A stretch of DNA of 64,000 bases from contig CAYSPG010000001.1 of the NCBI GenBank assembly GCA_964432885.1, forward strand, positions 124,001 through 188,000. Reading direction: 5' to 3'. Origin of the DNA: CAYSPG01 sp964432885. GTDB taxonomy: Bacteria; Bacteroidota; Bacteroidia; AKYH767-A; OLB10. The notes under the pieces are model-generated. The model had not been told where the DNA came from. It searched no databases and worked only from the letters and a program-made list of their open reading frames with translations. A program made the position numbers and the translations under genes. Positions 9,597-17,481 of this stretch are shown in pieces (within the stretch, counting starts at the first letter, position 1; every line of letters begins with the position of its first letter).

Positions 9597-11189
9597 TCAA
9601 TTGGTGTTGATTTGAAACTTGATGTTCTCTGAATAATTTCTATTGGTAAGTTGTAAAACATACAAGCCATTGCTTAAGCCATAAACATTGTTGTTGAATT
9701 CAAATGTGTGTGCGCCATTTAAAAAAAGCGTTGATTCAAAAAGAGAAGCAACCTTTTTTCCGGTTAAGTCAAAAACGTGCAGTGACAAAACCTGATTTGC
9801 CACTGTATTAAACCGTATTGTTGTTTTACCTGAAAAGGGATTTGGAAAATTTTGAAGTTGTGTGTTTAAATTAAAATTATTCTCAGCTCCGTTGCCAACA
9901 GGCATATCAACAATGGCTGTCCATACGCTTGAAGAGCCTGCGTCCATGCGAGCCCATATAGGCCTTATGTGTCCGTTATGTGCTGTAATGTTTGTGTAAT
10001 CGCCAAAGAAAGACGAAGACGATGGGGTAAAAGGAGTGTTGCTGATTTTTACATTGTTAAAAGTAGCACCGCCATCACTGCTGTAAGCCACGTAAACATC
10101 AGTTTGATTGTTGGTATAACTTCTTCGGTCGTAAAAAATAATATAAATAATTCCGGTAACCTGGTCAATGGTCATCCAGCTTAAATAATTTTGTTTGCCT
10201 GGTGCATCATTATTTACCCTCACAGGAAGACCCCATGTATTTCCGCCATCGGTAGATTTTGCAATCCACACATCGGTATCGGTAGCGCCATTTCTTTGAT
10301 CGCTCCAATTAATGTAGATAGTTCCATTATAAGGGCCACCGCTTAAATCGGTTAATGTTACAGGCAATCCGTTTGCACGATCATGCCCGCCAATTGTGTA
10401 ATCCCATCCACCCGGTTGCGTTGCTGCAATTATATCAGTAGCAAGCCACGTATTTCCTCCGTCAAGCGATCGGTCAAAGTAAATGGTGTCATTCAGGCTC
10501 CACGCCACATAAACTTCGCCATTGGGGCCTATGCAGGGCACTGCGCCTTCGGCTGTATTGTCTTCGTCAATGCAATCGCCACTGAATTGAGAAATAGTTT
10601 GCGGAATACTCCATGTTGAAGTAAGATCTGTTGACTTTGCAAACCGAATTCGACTTTCAAATGCAGGATTGGGATTAGCATACTCGTCAAACTCTGTCCA
10701 TGTTACATAAACGTTTCCGTTAAAACTGCTGGAAGGAGAGTGGTCAAAGGCTGCCCATTCTTTATCCTGATCTTTGCTTCCGTTTAATCCTGTTGCGCTT
10801 CCATTGTTCCATGTTACTCCTGCATCGGTTGACTTTTGGCAGGCAATTCTATCAATCCAGCCGGTGGGTGCTGGGCCATAAGTAAGATGAAAAAAATAAA
10901 AATTTCCCATTGTATCGGCCAATATGCAAGGGTCGCCCCAAACACCAAATGTAGAGGTAAGCGTGTTTTTTGTCCAGGTAAGACCACCATCGTGTGAATA
11001 ATAAACGTTGTCAATATTGCTACCGGCCACAAGTTGGTTTGTATTTATTGGATTAATAGCAATGGAGGGTTCCTCGGGGTCGCCAATGTTATCAATCATA
11101 ATATTGGTAAACTGTGCATCACAAAAAAAGGATACATGTAATAAAACAAACAAAGCAACATGCTTTGGTTTTACGGCAAATGTCATCAT
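9597..11189 (-). CDS. T9SS-exported Asp-box (BNR, sialidase-like) protein
   Basis: This 530-residue protein has a signal peptide (FVLLHVSFFCDAQ). Its body carries repeated Asp-box motifs S-x-D-x-G-x-T-W: YSHDGGLTW, KSTDAGVTW, RSLDGGNTW, KSTDGGNTW and YSSDGGATF, the signature of a six-bladed sialidase-type propeller. The last ~85 residues are a T9SS type A sorting domain (FPNPFSGKTTIRF ... GLYVLQL). Asp-box propellers are structural and do not prove sialidase activity; I cannot identify the catalytic Arg triad or Tyr/Glu pair with certainty. It starts 13 bases after the Omp28-like gene, so the two are likely co-transcribed. It is expected on the cell surface or secreted. Confidence 0.8.
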   Translation of the reverse strand: MMTFAVKPKHVALFVLLHVSFFCDAQFTNIMIDNIGDPEEPSIAINPINTNQLVAGSNIDNVYYSHDGGLTWTKNTLTSTFGVWGDPCILADTMGNFYFFHLTYGPAPTGWIDRIACQKSTDAGVTWNNGSATGLNGSKDQDKEWAAFDHSPSSSFNGNVYVTWTEFDEYANPNPAFESRIRFAKSTDLTSTWSIPQTISQFSGDCIDEDNTAEGAVPCIGPNGEVYVAWSLNDTIYFDRSLDGGNTWLATDIIAATQPGGWDYTIGGHDRANGLPVTLTDLSGGPYNGTIYINWSDQRNGATDTDVWIAKSTDGGNTWGLPVRVNNDAPGKQNYLSWMTIDQVTGIIYIIFYDRRSYTNNQTDVYVAYSSDGGATFNNVKISNTPFTPSSSSFFGDYTNITAHNGHIRPIWARMDAGSSSVWTAIVDMPVGNGAENNFNLNTQLQNFPNPFSGKTTIRFNTVANQVLSLHVFDLTGKKVASLFESTLFLNGAHTFEFNNNVYGLSNGLYVLQLTNRNYSENIKFQINTN

Positions 11190-11202
11190 GGTATTTTTTG
11201 AA

Positions 11203-12312
11203 TTAATGAAGTATCACAATTTTTTGTTTCGAAAAAAATATTCCATCATTAACCATGTTGCATGTATATATACCATTTGGCAAATCATGGGTTGTAATTT
11301 CTAACGCTGATGTTTGACTTGCGTCTATATGTTTTACCAATCTTCCTTCAGCGTTAAATAGTTCTACATAACTGTTCTTACCAATATTATTAAAATCAAT
11401 TTTAAAATAATTGTTGGCAGGATTGGGTGAAACGAAAGGTTGCCGCTGTGTTGTTTCGTGCAATGCAGTTGGTGTGCTTTTTAAATCAACAATGTTTGAG
11501 TTAAGCACTTCGCGCAAGTGAGTATTCGTGTTATAGTATGATACAAATGCAATTACTGTAATGTCATCATCCTTCCAGTTGGTTGGTATTGCAATATTGC
11601 TAAACGTGTGTGAAAATGTGTTACCTGCAACAGGAGCATTTGAAATTATTCCTGATAATCCCCAAGTGCCTGTAACAACTTTTCTAAGTACATGATGGTG
11701 TACATATCCAACAATAGGATTTCCGGCATTGTGATAAGGATGCCCAACGGTGGTGTTAAAATAATTTGTTTGGTCGTAACCGCTTCCAAACCCAACAACG
11801 CTATCTTCCATCAAAAAAAGATTTAGTCGTAAATCGCCCGATGCCGGTGTAGATAGAAAGTTTGCATCAACGGTGCATGTAAGTGTTCTGGTAACATCGT
11901 TGTAATTATTATTAATTAATACATCCACTACAGGCGGGTCATTTAGATGTGCTACCACAACACTATCCCACTTTTGTCGAGATATGGCAATATAAGGCGG
12001 ATTGGTATAAACAGGAATTGGGTAGTCGCCCCTGTCAATGCATGAGCCGGGAGCAAAATTTGTAAATGCATTTGCAATGGTAATGCTTTCGGGAACCGTC
12101 ATTGAATCGGTGCCAAAGCCAGCATGATGCGTTACCCAAATTACTTGTGGGTAGTTGTCAATTATTTGCTGGGCTATTATGTCGCCATCAGGACAAAATC
12201 CGCAGGGCGCTGTGCTAAACTCTTCGAGTAAAATATGTTTAACACCAGATTGCGCTGATGCAGCAATTGAAATTACACAGGCAGTCACTAAAGTTGTAAA
12301 TAATTTTTTCAT
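11203..12312 (-). CDS. Omp28-related thioredoxin-fold surface protein with T9SS domain
   Basis: This 369-residue protein begins with a signal peptide (MKKLFTTLVTACVISIAASA, cut before QSG). Residues ~25-150 have a thioredoxin-like segment, EEFSTAPCGFCPDG, where CGFC occupies the CxxC position; this is the layout of Omp28-related proteins of Bacteroidota. A beta-rich middle follows, and the final ~75 residues are a T9SS type A sorting domain (FVSPNPANNYFKIDF ... NGIYTCNM). The CxxC suggests thiol/disulfide chemistry, but no substrate can be named. A TACATTTG promoter box lies just upstream at 12333-12340. It heads a probable two-gene operon with the Asp-box protein. Confidence 0.8.
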   Translation of the reverse strand: MKKLFTTLVTACVISIAASAQSGVKHILLEEFSTAPCGFCPDGDIIAQQIIDNYPQVIWVTHHAGFGTDSMTVPESITIANAFTNFAPGSCIDRGDYPIPVYTNPPYIAISRQKWDSVVVAHLNDPPVVDVLINNNYNDVTRTLTCTVDANFLSTPASGDLRLNLFLMEDSVVGFGSGYDQTNYFNTTVGHPYHNAGNPIVGYVHHHVLRKVVTGTWGLSGIISNAPVAGNTFSHTFSNIAIPTNWKDDDITVIAFVSYYNTNTHLREVLNSNIVDLKSTPTALHETTQRQPFVSPNPANNYFKIDFNNIGKNSYVELFNAEGRLVKHIDASQTSALEITTHDLPNGIYTCNMVNDGIFFSKQKIVILH

Positions 12313-12332
12313 CTGGAAAGTTTTTAGTTTAA

Positions 12333-12340
12333 CAAATGTA
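12333..12340 (-). promoter_or_regulatory. Bacteroidota -7 box upstream of the Omp28-like gene
   Basis: The minus strand reads TACATTTG, matching the Bacteroidota TAnnTTTG promoter element, 21 bases before the ATG at 12312. I see no convincing -33 TTTG at the usual spacing. Confidence 0.4.
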
Positions 12341-12379
12341 TGAAAAACAAAAAAACTTTTTGATGACGATAAAAGAAAG

Positions 12380-13792
12380 TTACAACGATTTTAAGAATGA
12401 AAGCAATGCATCTCTGTCTGCCTTTGAAAGTTGTTTAACATAATCAGCAGAAAATTGAGCTTCGCCACCGTGCCACATTATTGCCTCGGTGATAGTGCGT
12501 GCCCTGCCATCGTGTAAATAATATGCAGGAAAGTTTACAGTTTCAAAAAGCCCAACACCCCACAAGGGCGAAGTACGCCACTCATTTCCATCCGCCAAAA
12601 AGTCGGGTCTGTTATCAGCCAGCCCTGCGCCCATATCATGCACCAGCATGTCGGTGTAAGGATGAATAGTTTGGTTGCTTACTTGGGGAAATGCTACATT
12701 AACGGGAGTAATAAACGAAGGCTTATGGCAAGAAGAGCATTTAGCTTTTGCAAAAATTTCTTTTCCTTTTATAACAGTAGCATCGGTAACATTTCTTCGT
12801 GCCGGTACCTGTAACGACTGTACGTAAAATCGAACAGCGTCAAGTAAGCTATCGGCAAGTTCTGGGTCATCCCCTTGTCCGTCATCCTGGGGTTGGCCAT
12901 AATTGGTTTCGGTTGGAAAAACATAACTGGTAATTCCAATGTCATTGTTGTATGCGGCTGCCACTTGTGTAAGCAATGTGGCGGTGTTTGCTTTTAAACC
13001 AAAACGGCCAAGTAGTTTTTTTTGTTTGTAATCATCCCACACAAAATTGGCCTTGCCGCTAATGCCATCACCATTTGCATCATTTACATCCTGCAATGCA
13101 ACAATGTCATACTCTGCAATTGCCTCAAGCAACCCAAGTCCAAATACCGGTGGAGCCAAACGGGGAGATAGCAAGTAGTTTCCAGAAATAGGAGTATAAA
13201 GATTATTGAGTGTATAAGTGGGAGTTCTAAGTTCATATTCTTCGCCATCAGGAAATGAAAATGTTTGGTACGAGTATGATATATTTACCGTAGCCTCGGG
13301 TTGCTTGCCAAACACAGCCCTGTCTTGCACCTGGGTTCCGTAACCCGGCACAGGCACAGCACCGCCATGAAATGATGACCCCGGTAAACTTATTCGCATA
13401 AGCAAACTTGATTCGTTTGAACCGGCTGTGGGCACGCCTTTGCCATCGTTATGATGACATGAAACGCATGACACATTATTAAATGCTCCGCCCAGTCCGC
13501 TGTTAACAGGAGCAGGAGCGGTAACAAAAGTTTGCTCAAATGCAGCATCACCTATTTCATGCACTTCTAAATCATAATCGCTAAGTCCTGAAAATTCATG
13601 AGCAAATGCCTGCGATGTTACATCAAATGCTGTTTGACTTCCTCCGCTTAATCGTTCATCCATTTCAGTGTCAGGAAAAGTTTCGGGTTTCCTGCATTTT
13701 ACCATCAATAAAATAAAGCCAAGAAGCAGCAAAAACACCGATGTTTTTTGCGGTGCTGCCTGGTTTTTTAGTTTAAAAAAGTTTAACAACAT
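12380..13792 (-). CDS. Di-heme oxidoreductase lipoprotein (DUF1111 family)
   Basis: This 470-residue protein has an N-terminal hydrophobic helix ending in a lipobox-like LMVKC (Cys33), which suggests periplasmic lipid anchoring. Two heme c-binding motifs are visible: CVSCH at 109-113 and CSSCH at 352-356. Between them is the NGDGISGKANF ... GRFGLKA region typical of the DUF1111 di-heme, peroxidase-like family. Length is normal. In other bacteria DUF1111 genes often lie beside imelysin genes, and here the imelysin gene ends 29 bases upstream on the same strand. As last gene of the porin/Rieske/imelysin run it could handle iron redox or peroxide; the exact reaction is not known from sequence. 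Confidence 0.85.
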   Translation of the reverse strand: MLLNFFKLKNQAAPQKTSVFLLLLGFILLMVKCRKPETFPDTEMDERLSGGSQTAFDVTSQAFAHEFSGLSDYDLEVHEIGDAAFEQTFVTAPAPVNSGLGGAFNNVSCVSCHHNDGKGVPTAGSNESSLLMRISLPGSSFHGGAVPVPGYGTQVQDRAVFGKQPEATVNISYSYQTFSFPDGEEYELRTPTYTLNNLYTPISGNYLLSPRLAPPVFGLGLLEAIAEYDIVALQDVNDANGDGISGKANFVWDDYKQKKLLGRFGLKANTATLLTQVAAAYNNDIGITSYVFPTETNYGQPQDDGQGDDPELADSLLDAVRFYVQSLQVPARRNVTDATVIKGKEIFAKAKCSSCHKPSFITPVNVAFPQVSNQTIHPYTDMLVHDMGAGLADNRPDFLADGNEWRTSPLWGVGLFETVNFPAYYLHDGRARTITEAIMWHGGEAQFSADYVKQLSKADRDALLSFLKSL

Positions 13793-13821
13793 TCAGTTTT
13801 AATTGTGAGTGCAAAAAAAAA

Positions 13822-14889
13822 TCAATCTTTTATGTTGGCTTGAATAAACTCAATCAGGTATTCTTCAAGTGTAGCTTTTAAAGCATTTATTGCATCCTGT
13901 GCGGCATGAATTTGCACTTGTTGGTTGTAAATGGCTGCTCCGTAGTTTGAATTAATGTTGTCAAACGAAGCAATGGCTGTATTTATTTGCGATTGTATGG
14001 TGTTGTCTAACGAAATATTTTTTGCAGCTACAATTTCGTTTAATCCATGCCCGTCAGCAGAATATTTTCCCATATAAACATTCAGAACTCCTGTCATATT
14101 ATTTTTAAAATCGGCAGTTGAGTTATGCGCAAATTGAGACTCTTCAAGTGTGCTGTCCTGTGCTGCAAGGGGTTCTTCCATTTTTCCGTTAGCTACCTCA
14201 TCGCAAATGCCTACCATTGCATTTACAATGGTAATAAAGGCATCTTTTTTTGTGTCGAAGCGCGTGCTGCCACTGCCTGCCGTCAGCAATTCGTTGGTAA
14301 AATTTCCCGATTGATTAACATCCCAACTGTTGCGCAAGTCGGCAGTGGTGTTGTATAAACTTTGCGTTAGTGAAACAAGATATTCAATTTCACGTGGTGT
14401 AAACTGGCTAGCTGTTTTTGTTCCACCATTTCCAAACAACAGGTATTCTATCGGGTGAAATCCTTTTAACGAAAAAGGCAGAGTTTCAATATCACTAAGG
14501 CCTAATGGATTAGAACTTGCAAGCAATGAATCCAGGTCAACCCTGTTTACAGGCCATGTATCCAAAGTTGGATCATAATTAAAATCTTCAACCGGACCAA
14601 ATATAAATGCCTCACACTGTTCCCATGGTTGCCTTACATTACGCCATGCCTGTTGTGCTGCTGCAAGGTTTCCATCAGTAGTGTTTGCATCGAATGTTTG
14701 CACGGCACTGTTAAGTGCACTTGCTTTGCTAACAATGTCGGCATAATTTGGGTTGGCCATAATGTTTGCAAAATCAATAAGCACCTGTTGGTTTGATACC
14801 AATGTGTTTTCATCATCGTTATCTTTTTTTTTGCAACCTGCAATTGTTGCGATGGTTGCTAAAGCTAAAATCAAAACATGTTTATGCAT
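13822..14889 (-). CDS. Imelysin-family (M75) iron-binding lipoprotein
   Basis: This 355-residue protein starts with a short signal and lipobox (LATIATIAGC, Cys19) followed by a Lys/Asp-rich tether, so it is a probable periplasmic or outer-membrane lipoprotein. It carries the family motif GxHxxE as GFHPIEY (residues 143-149) and the WRNVRQPWE segment near 82-90 seen in imelysins (IrpA/IcmP type and the EfeO M75 domain). The rest is all-helical in composition, as expected for the four-helix duplicate fold. Imelysins bind iron or take part in its uptake; peptidase activity is doubtful. It starts 12 bases after the Rieske gene, in one operon with the porin, Rieske and di-heme genes. Confidence 0.9.
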   Translation of the reverse strand: MHKHVLILALATIATIAGCKKKDNDDENTLVSNQQVLIDFANIMANPNYADIVSKASALNSAVQTFDANTTDGNLAAAQQAWRNVRQPWEQCEAFIFGPVEDFNYDPTLDTWPVNRVDLDSLLASSNPLGLSDIETLPFSLKGFHPIEYLLFGNGGTKTASQFTPREIEYLVSLTQSLYNTTADLRNSWDVNQSGNFTNELLTAGSGSTRFDTKKDAFITIVNAMVGICDEVANGKMEEPLAAQDSTLEESQFAHNSTADFKNNMTGVLNVYMGKYSADGHGLNEIVAAKNISLDNTIQSQINTAIASFDNINSNYGAAIYNQQVQIHAAQDAINALKATLEEYLIEFIQANIKD

Positions 14890-14901
14890 TATAGTTTACC
14901 T

Positions 14902-15324
14902 TTAATTTAAATGTATGATAATATGGTTGTTTAAAATTTCGGTGGTATATTTTTTTAAGGGTTGTTCGGCAGGGCCTTTTGTAACAATTCCCTGATTGTT
15001 GAATTTGCTGCCGTGTAAAAGGCAGGTAAACCCGTTTCCAGTAGCCGCTATTTGATTATCGGCATGTGTACAACGCATTTCAAATGCTGTGTAATTTTGA
15101 TTTGAATTTTTTTGAAGTGCTATATCGTATTCAAAACCTTTTGACCTAACAATTTGTATTGAACTGTTTTCAAAAAGAAAAACAGGAACGCTGATTTTAT
15201 TTTCAGCAGATATGGTTTTATATATTGGCAATGATGAGCATGAGGATAACGCTGTAATCATTGTGCCAGTTCCAACTGCCATGCACAATCCACATGTGTG
15301 TTTTATAAAATCTCTTCGCTGCAT
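14902..15324 (-). CDS. Exported Rieske [2Fe-2S] protein
   Basis: This is a 140-residue protein when started at the ATG at 15324. An ATG at 15345 would overlap the porin stop and push the export signal inward. The N-terminus QRRDFIKHTCGLCMA fits a twin-arginine signal, and a lipobox-like LSSC follows. Rieske ligands are present in order: CTH (Cys85, His87) and CLLH (Cys101, His104), with short but typical spacing, so one [2Fe-2S] cluster should be bound in the periplasm. It is not part of a visible bc1 complex. Flanked by a porin and an imelysin under likely DtxR control, it may pass electrons during periplasmic iron reduction or oxidation; that is inference. Confidence 0.85.
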   Translation of the reverse strand: MQRRDFIKHTCGLCMAVGTGTMITALSSCSSLPIYKTISAENKISVPVFLFENSSIQIVRSKGFEYDIALQKNSNQNYTAFEMRCTHADNQIAATGNGFTCLLHGSKFNNQGIVTKGPAEQPLKKYTTEILNNHIIIHLN

Positions 15325-15328
15325 TTGG

Positions 15329-16552
15329 TTAAAATGAATAGCCAATACCTAAATTTAAAAATGTATTGTTTTGTTCATAAGCAGGTGCAGCGGGATTAGG
15401 ATTGATAACAAGATCGGGATTTTCTTCTCCGGTATGCATAACTCGGATGTCAGCCTTTATAATTACGTTGTGTATTGGAAGATAACTAATGCCGGCTACT
15501 ATATGCTGCTGTTTTAGTGTGCCGTCTGTAATTCCATTTTCTGGAATTTCGGAATTCATATCAAGGGTTTCATACCGTGCAAATACATTGAGTTGACGGC
15601 CTTCAAATTTTTTACATGTGTTTAAAATATTATAGGCAACTTCGGCATAAGCTCCGTAAGCAAGTTCAGGTGTATTGCTTGCATAGGCGCGGTTAATGTC
15701 CGAAGCATTGGGGATAGAAACTAATGCTGCAAGAAGTTTTACCGAAATTCCCTGTGTTTCATATTGCACATCTCCGGCTCCAACTATTACAGGTGTGCCA
15801 AACATGCCCGATGCAAGTTTAAGACTATCGGCTTGCCGCGGTGCTAGCCCCACCGAGCCACCGTAGTAACCACTTACCTGTGCTCGTAAATTGTTTTTAT
15901 GCAACTGTACCGAACCCGTTACTGCAAGATTGTTTGCTGTGGCATCACCACCTTCAAAACGACCTTCTCTAATTACATTTCCGTGTTCAAACCCTTCTGA
16001 GTTTAACCCGTTAACAATTCCTAACGAGTAATGAACCGGCAAGGATGACAAACTGCCGTAAAACGAAACTCCCAACTCACGCCATGTGCTGGGAATAATA
16101 AAAGTTTCAACCTGTGGGCGCTCATTACCAAAATAGGTGTTGGGTAAGTGGTTTTCGTTTATAATACCCATACGTGGAATAAAAAGCCCGGCTATAAAAT
16201 AATTTGATGGAGATACATTAAACTTTAAATAGCATTGTTCCAGTGCCACTTCGCCACCGGCTTCACCTCCGCTTATTTTTGCATCTTCAATTTCAAGTTC
16301 GCTTAAAAACGAAATTCGCTTGCTAAATTTATGTCCTGCAAAAAGTACAAACCTGTCAAGGTTAATTACAGAATGTTCAATGTTAAAATCGCGTATATAC
16401 CGCACATTGCCATAGCCACCCAATGTTGTACGATGGGCTGTAGTGGCTGTGTCTTTAAGCAGCGCATCTTCACCGGTAGTTAAGTGTTGAGCAATGAGGT
16501 GCCCCGATAAAAGACTTGCTAAAGTATAAATGGCTATATGTTTCGCGTACAT
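15329..16552 (-). CDS. Outer-membrane porin heading the metal-uptake operon
   Basis: This 407-residue protein has a signal peptide (SLLSGHLIAQ, cleavage near residue 22). The remainder alternates polar and hydrophobic residues in short strands and ends in the aromatic terminus NLGIGYSF, as beta-barrel proteins do. The pattern resembles phosphate-selective-type (OprO/P-like) porins, but selectivity cannot be read. It is first in the operon, and the Rieske stop-start spacing is four bases. A promoter (TTTG/TACTTTTG) and the DtxR-like palindrome lie upstream. By context it would let ferric or ferrous complexes or another metal into the periplasm. Confidence 0.8.
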   Translation of the reverse strand: MYAKHIAIYTLASLLSGHLIAQHLTTGEDALLKDTATTAHRTTLGGYGNVRYIRDFNIEHSVINLDRFVLFAGHKFSKRISFLSELEIEDAKISGGEAGGEVALEQCYLKFNVSPSNYFIAGLFIPRMGIINENHLPNTYFGNERPQVETFIIPSTWRELGVSFYGSLSSLPVHYSLGIVNGLNSEGFEHGNVIREGRFEGGDATANNLAVTGSVQLHKNNLRAQVSGYYGGSVGLAPRQADSLKLASGMFGTPVIVGAGDVQYETQGISVKLLAALVSIPNASDINRAYASNTPELAYGAYAEVAYNILNTCKKFEGRQLNVFARYETLDMNSEIPENGITDGTLKQQHIVAGISYLPIHNVIIKADIRVMHTGEENPDLVINPNPAAPAYEQNNTFLNLGIGYSF

Positions 16553-16580
16553 TAGTAATTCAGAATTTTAATTGTGGCGG

Positions 16581-16611
16581 CAAAAGTAAAAACAGAATTT
16601 TAATATCCAAA
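16581..16611 (-). promoter_or_regulatory. Promoter of the porin/Rieske/imelysin/di-heme operon
   Basis: The minus strand carries TTTG (16611-16608) and TACTTTTG (16588-16581) separated by 19 bases. This matches the Bacteroidota -33 TTTG and -7 TAnnTTTG elements at the normal spacing, 28 bases before the porin ATG. Confidence 0.6.
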
Positions 16612-16618
16612 TAATATT

Positions 16619-16634
16619 ATTAGGTAATCCTAAT
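16619..16634. promoter_or_regulatory. Putative DtxR-family operator
   Basis: ATTAGGTAATCCTAAT is an inverted repeat (ATTAGG / CCTAAT around TAAT). From 16620 it matches 12 of the first 14 bases of the classical DtxR/IdeR iron box (TTAGGTTAGCCTAA). It lies between the divergent porin and DtxR-type genes, next to the -33 region of the porin promoter, and could control both. Confidence 0.6.
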
Positions 16635-16658
16635 TATTTAATTATTTGTAATAATTTT

Positions 16659-16666
16659 TAGATTTG
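16659..16666 (+). promoter_or_regulatory. -7 box of the DtxR-family gene
   Basis: TAGATTTG matches TAnnTTTG, 17 bases before the ATG at 16684. The palindrome at 16619-16634 falls in the upstream (-33) part of this promoter, so autoregulation is plausible. Confidence 0.5.
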
Positions 16667-16683
16667 CACCACCAAATTAAAAA

Positions 16684-17400
16684 ATGAGTATGCATACTCT
16701 TTCAGAAGAAAATTATTTAAAGGTTATTTACAAACTATCTGATAACGGAAGCGGCCGGATTTTTACCAGCGATTTAGCTTCGGCACTTAACATCAATGCA
16801 GCATCGGTAACCGAAAAGCTTCATCGGCTTGCCGATAAAGACCTGATTGATTATGAAAAGTCAAACGGAGTTACGCTTACACGAAAAGGAAAAGAAGTGG
16901 CGCTGCGTGTAATAAGAAAACATAGGATATGGGAAACGTTTTTGGTAAAAAACCTTCACTTTGGATGGGAAGAAGTGGATGAAATTGCCGAGCAACTTGA
17001 ACACATCAAAAGCGATAAACTTATTGACAGAATAGAAAAGCTTTTAAACTATCCACAGTTTGACCCGCATGGAGACCCGATACCTGATAACAAAGGGAAG
17101 TTAAAAAAGCCATGCTTTAAAAGCTTGTCAGATATTGCCGAAAATAATTCATGCCGTATAACAGGTGTAAAAGAAGACTCAGAATCATTTTTGAAATTTT
17201 TTAAAAAATTAGGCCTTGCTATTGGAGATACACTTGAAGTAAAAGAAGTTGAGTCGTTTAATCATTCGCTATTGGTTAAAATTAACCACAAAAAACAAAT
17301 ACATATTGGCAATGATGTGGCACGTAATATTTTAATTACGCTTAATGATAAGTGTTGTGTGTTTGAACATGGCATTAAGGCATGCCCGGTGGCCCCTTAA
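16684..17400 (+). CDS. DtxR/MntR-family metal-dependent transcriptional repressor
   Basis: This 238-residue regulator has an N-terminal winged helix (1-65; recognition region NINAASVTEKLHRLADKDLI), a metal-binding and dimerisation domain (65-140; RKHRIWETF and EQLEHIKSD) and a C-terminal FeoA/SH3-like domain (~150-225). Ligand-like residues His (RKHR), Glu (WETF) and Glu/Glu/His (EQLEH) are kept. The N-terminal ligand positions used by DtxR (Met10) and MntR (Asp8, Glu11) appear to be Asn and Lys. Iron or manganese specificity is therefore open. It is divergent from the porin/imelysin operon and probably represses it when metal is plentiful. Confidence 0.85.
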   Translation: MSMHTLSEENYLKVIYKLSDNGSGRIFTSDLASALNINAASVTEKLHRLADKDLIDYEKSNGVTLTRKGKEVALRVIRKHRIWETFLVKNLHFGWEEVDEIAEQLEHIKSDKLIDRIEKLLNYPQFDPHGDPIPDNKGKLKKPCFKSLSDIAENNSCRITGVKEDSESFLKFFKKLGLAIGDTLEVKEVESFNHSLLVKINHKKQIHIGNDVARNILITLNDKCCVFEHGIKACPVAP

Positions 17401-17456
17401 TTGACCTGGCTTGTTTTTTTAGCTGTTTAACATTTAAACCCGCAGGTCTATTTATT

Positions 17457-17464
17457 TATTTTTG
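17457..17464 (+). promoter_or_regulatory. -7 box of hutI
   Basis: TATTTTTG matches TAnnTTTG, 17 bases before the ATG at 17482. A perfect small palindrome GTTTAA-CAT-TTAAAC (17425-17439) lies in the upstream promoter region and could be an operator. Confidence 0.4.
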
Positions 17465-17481
17465 CATCCATTATCTTTAAT

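Noticed and set aside
9597..11189. True sialidase
   Set aside because: Asp-boxes alone do not show activity. The catalytic Arg triad and Tyr/Glu pair could not be located with confidence.
14902..15324. Rieske subunit of a bc1-type complex
   Set aside because: No cytochrome b or c1 gene is nearby, and the operon partners point to metal handling.
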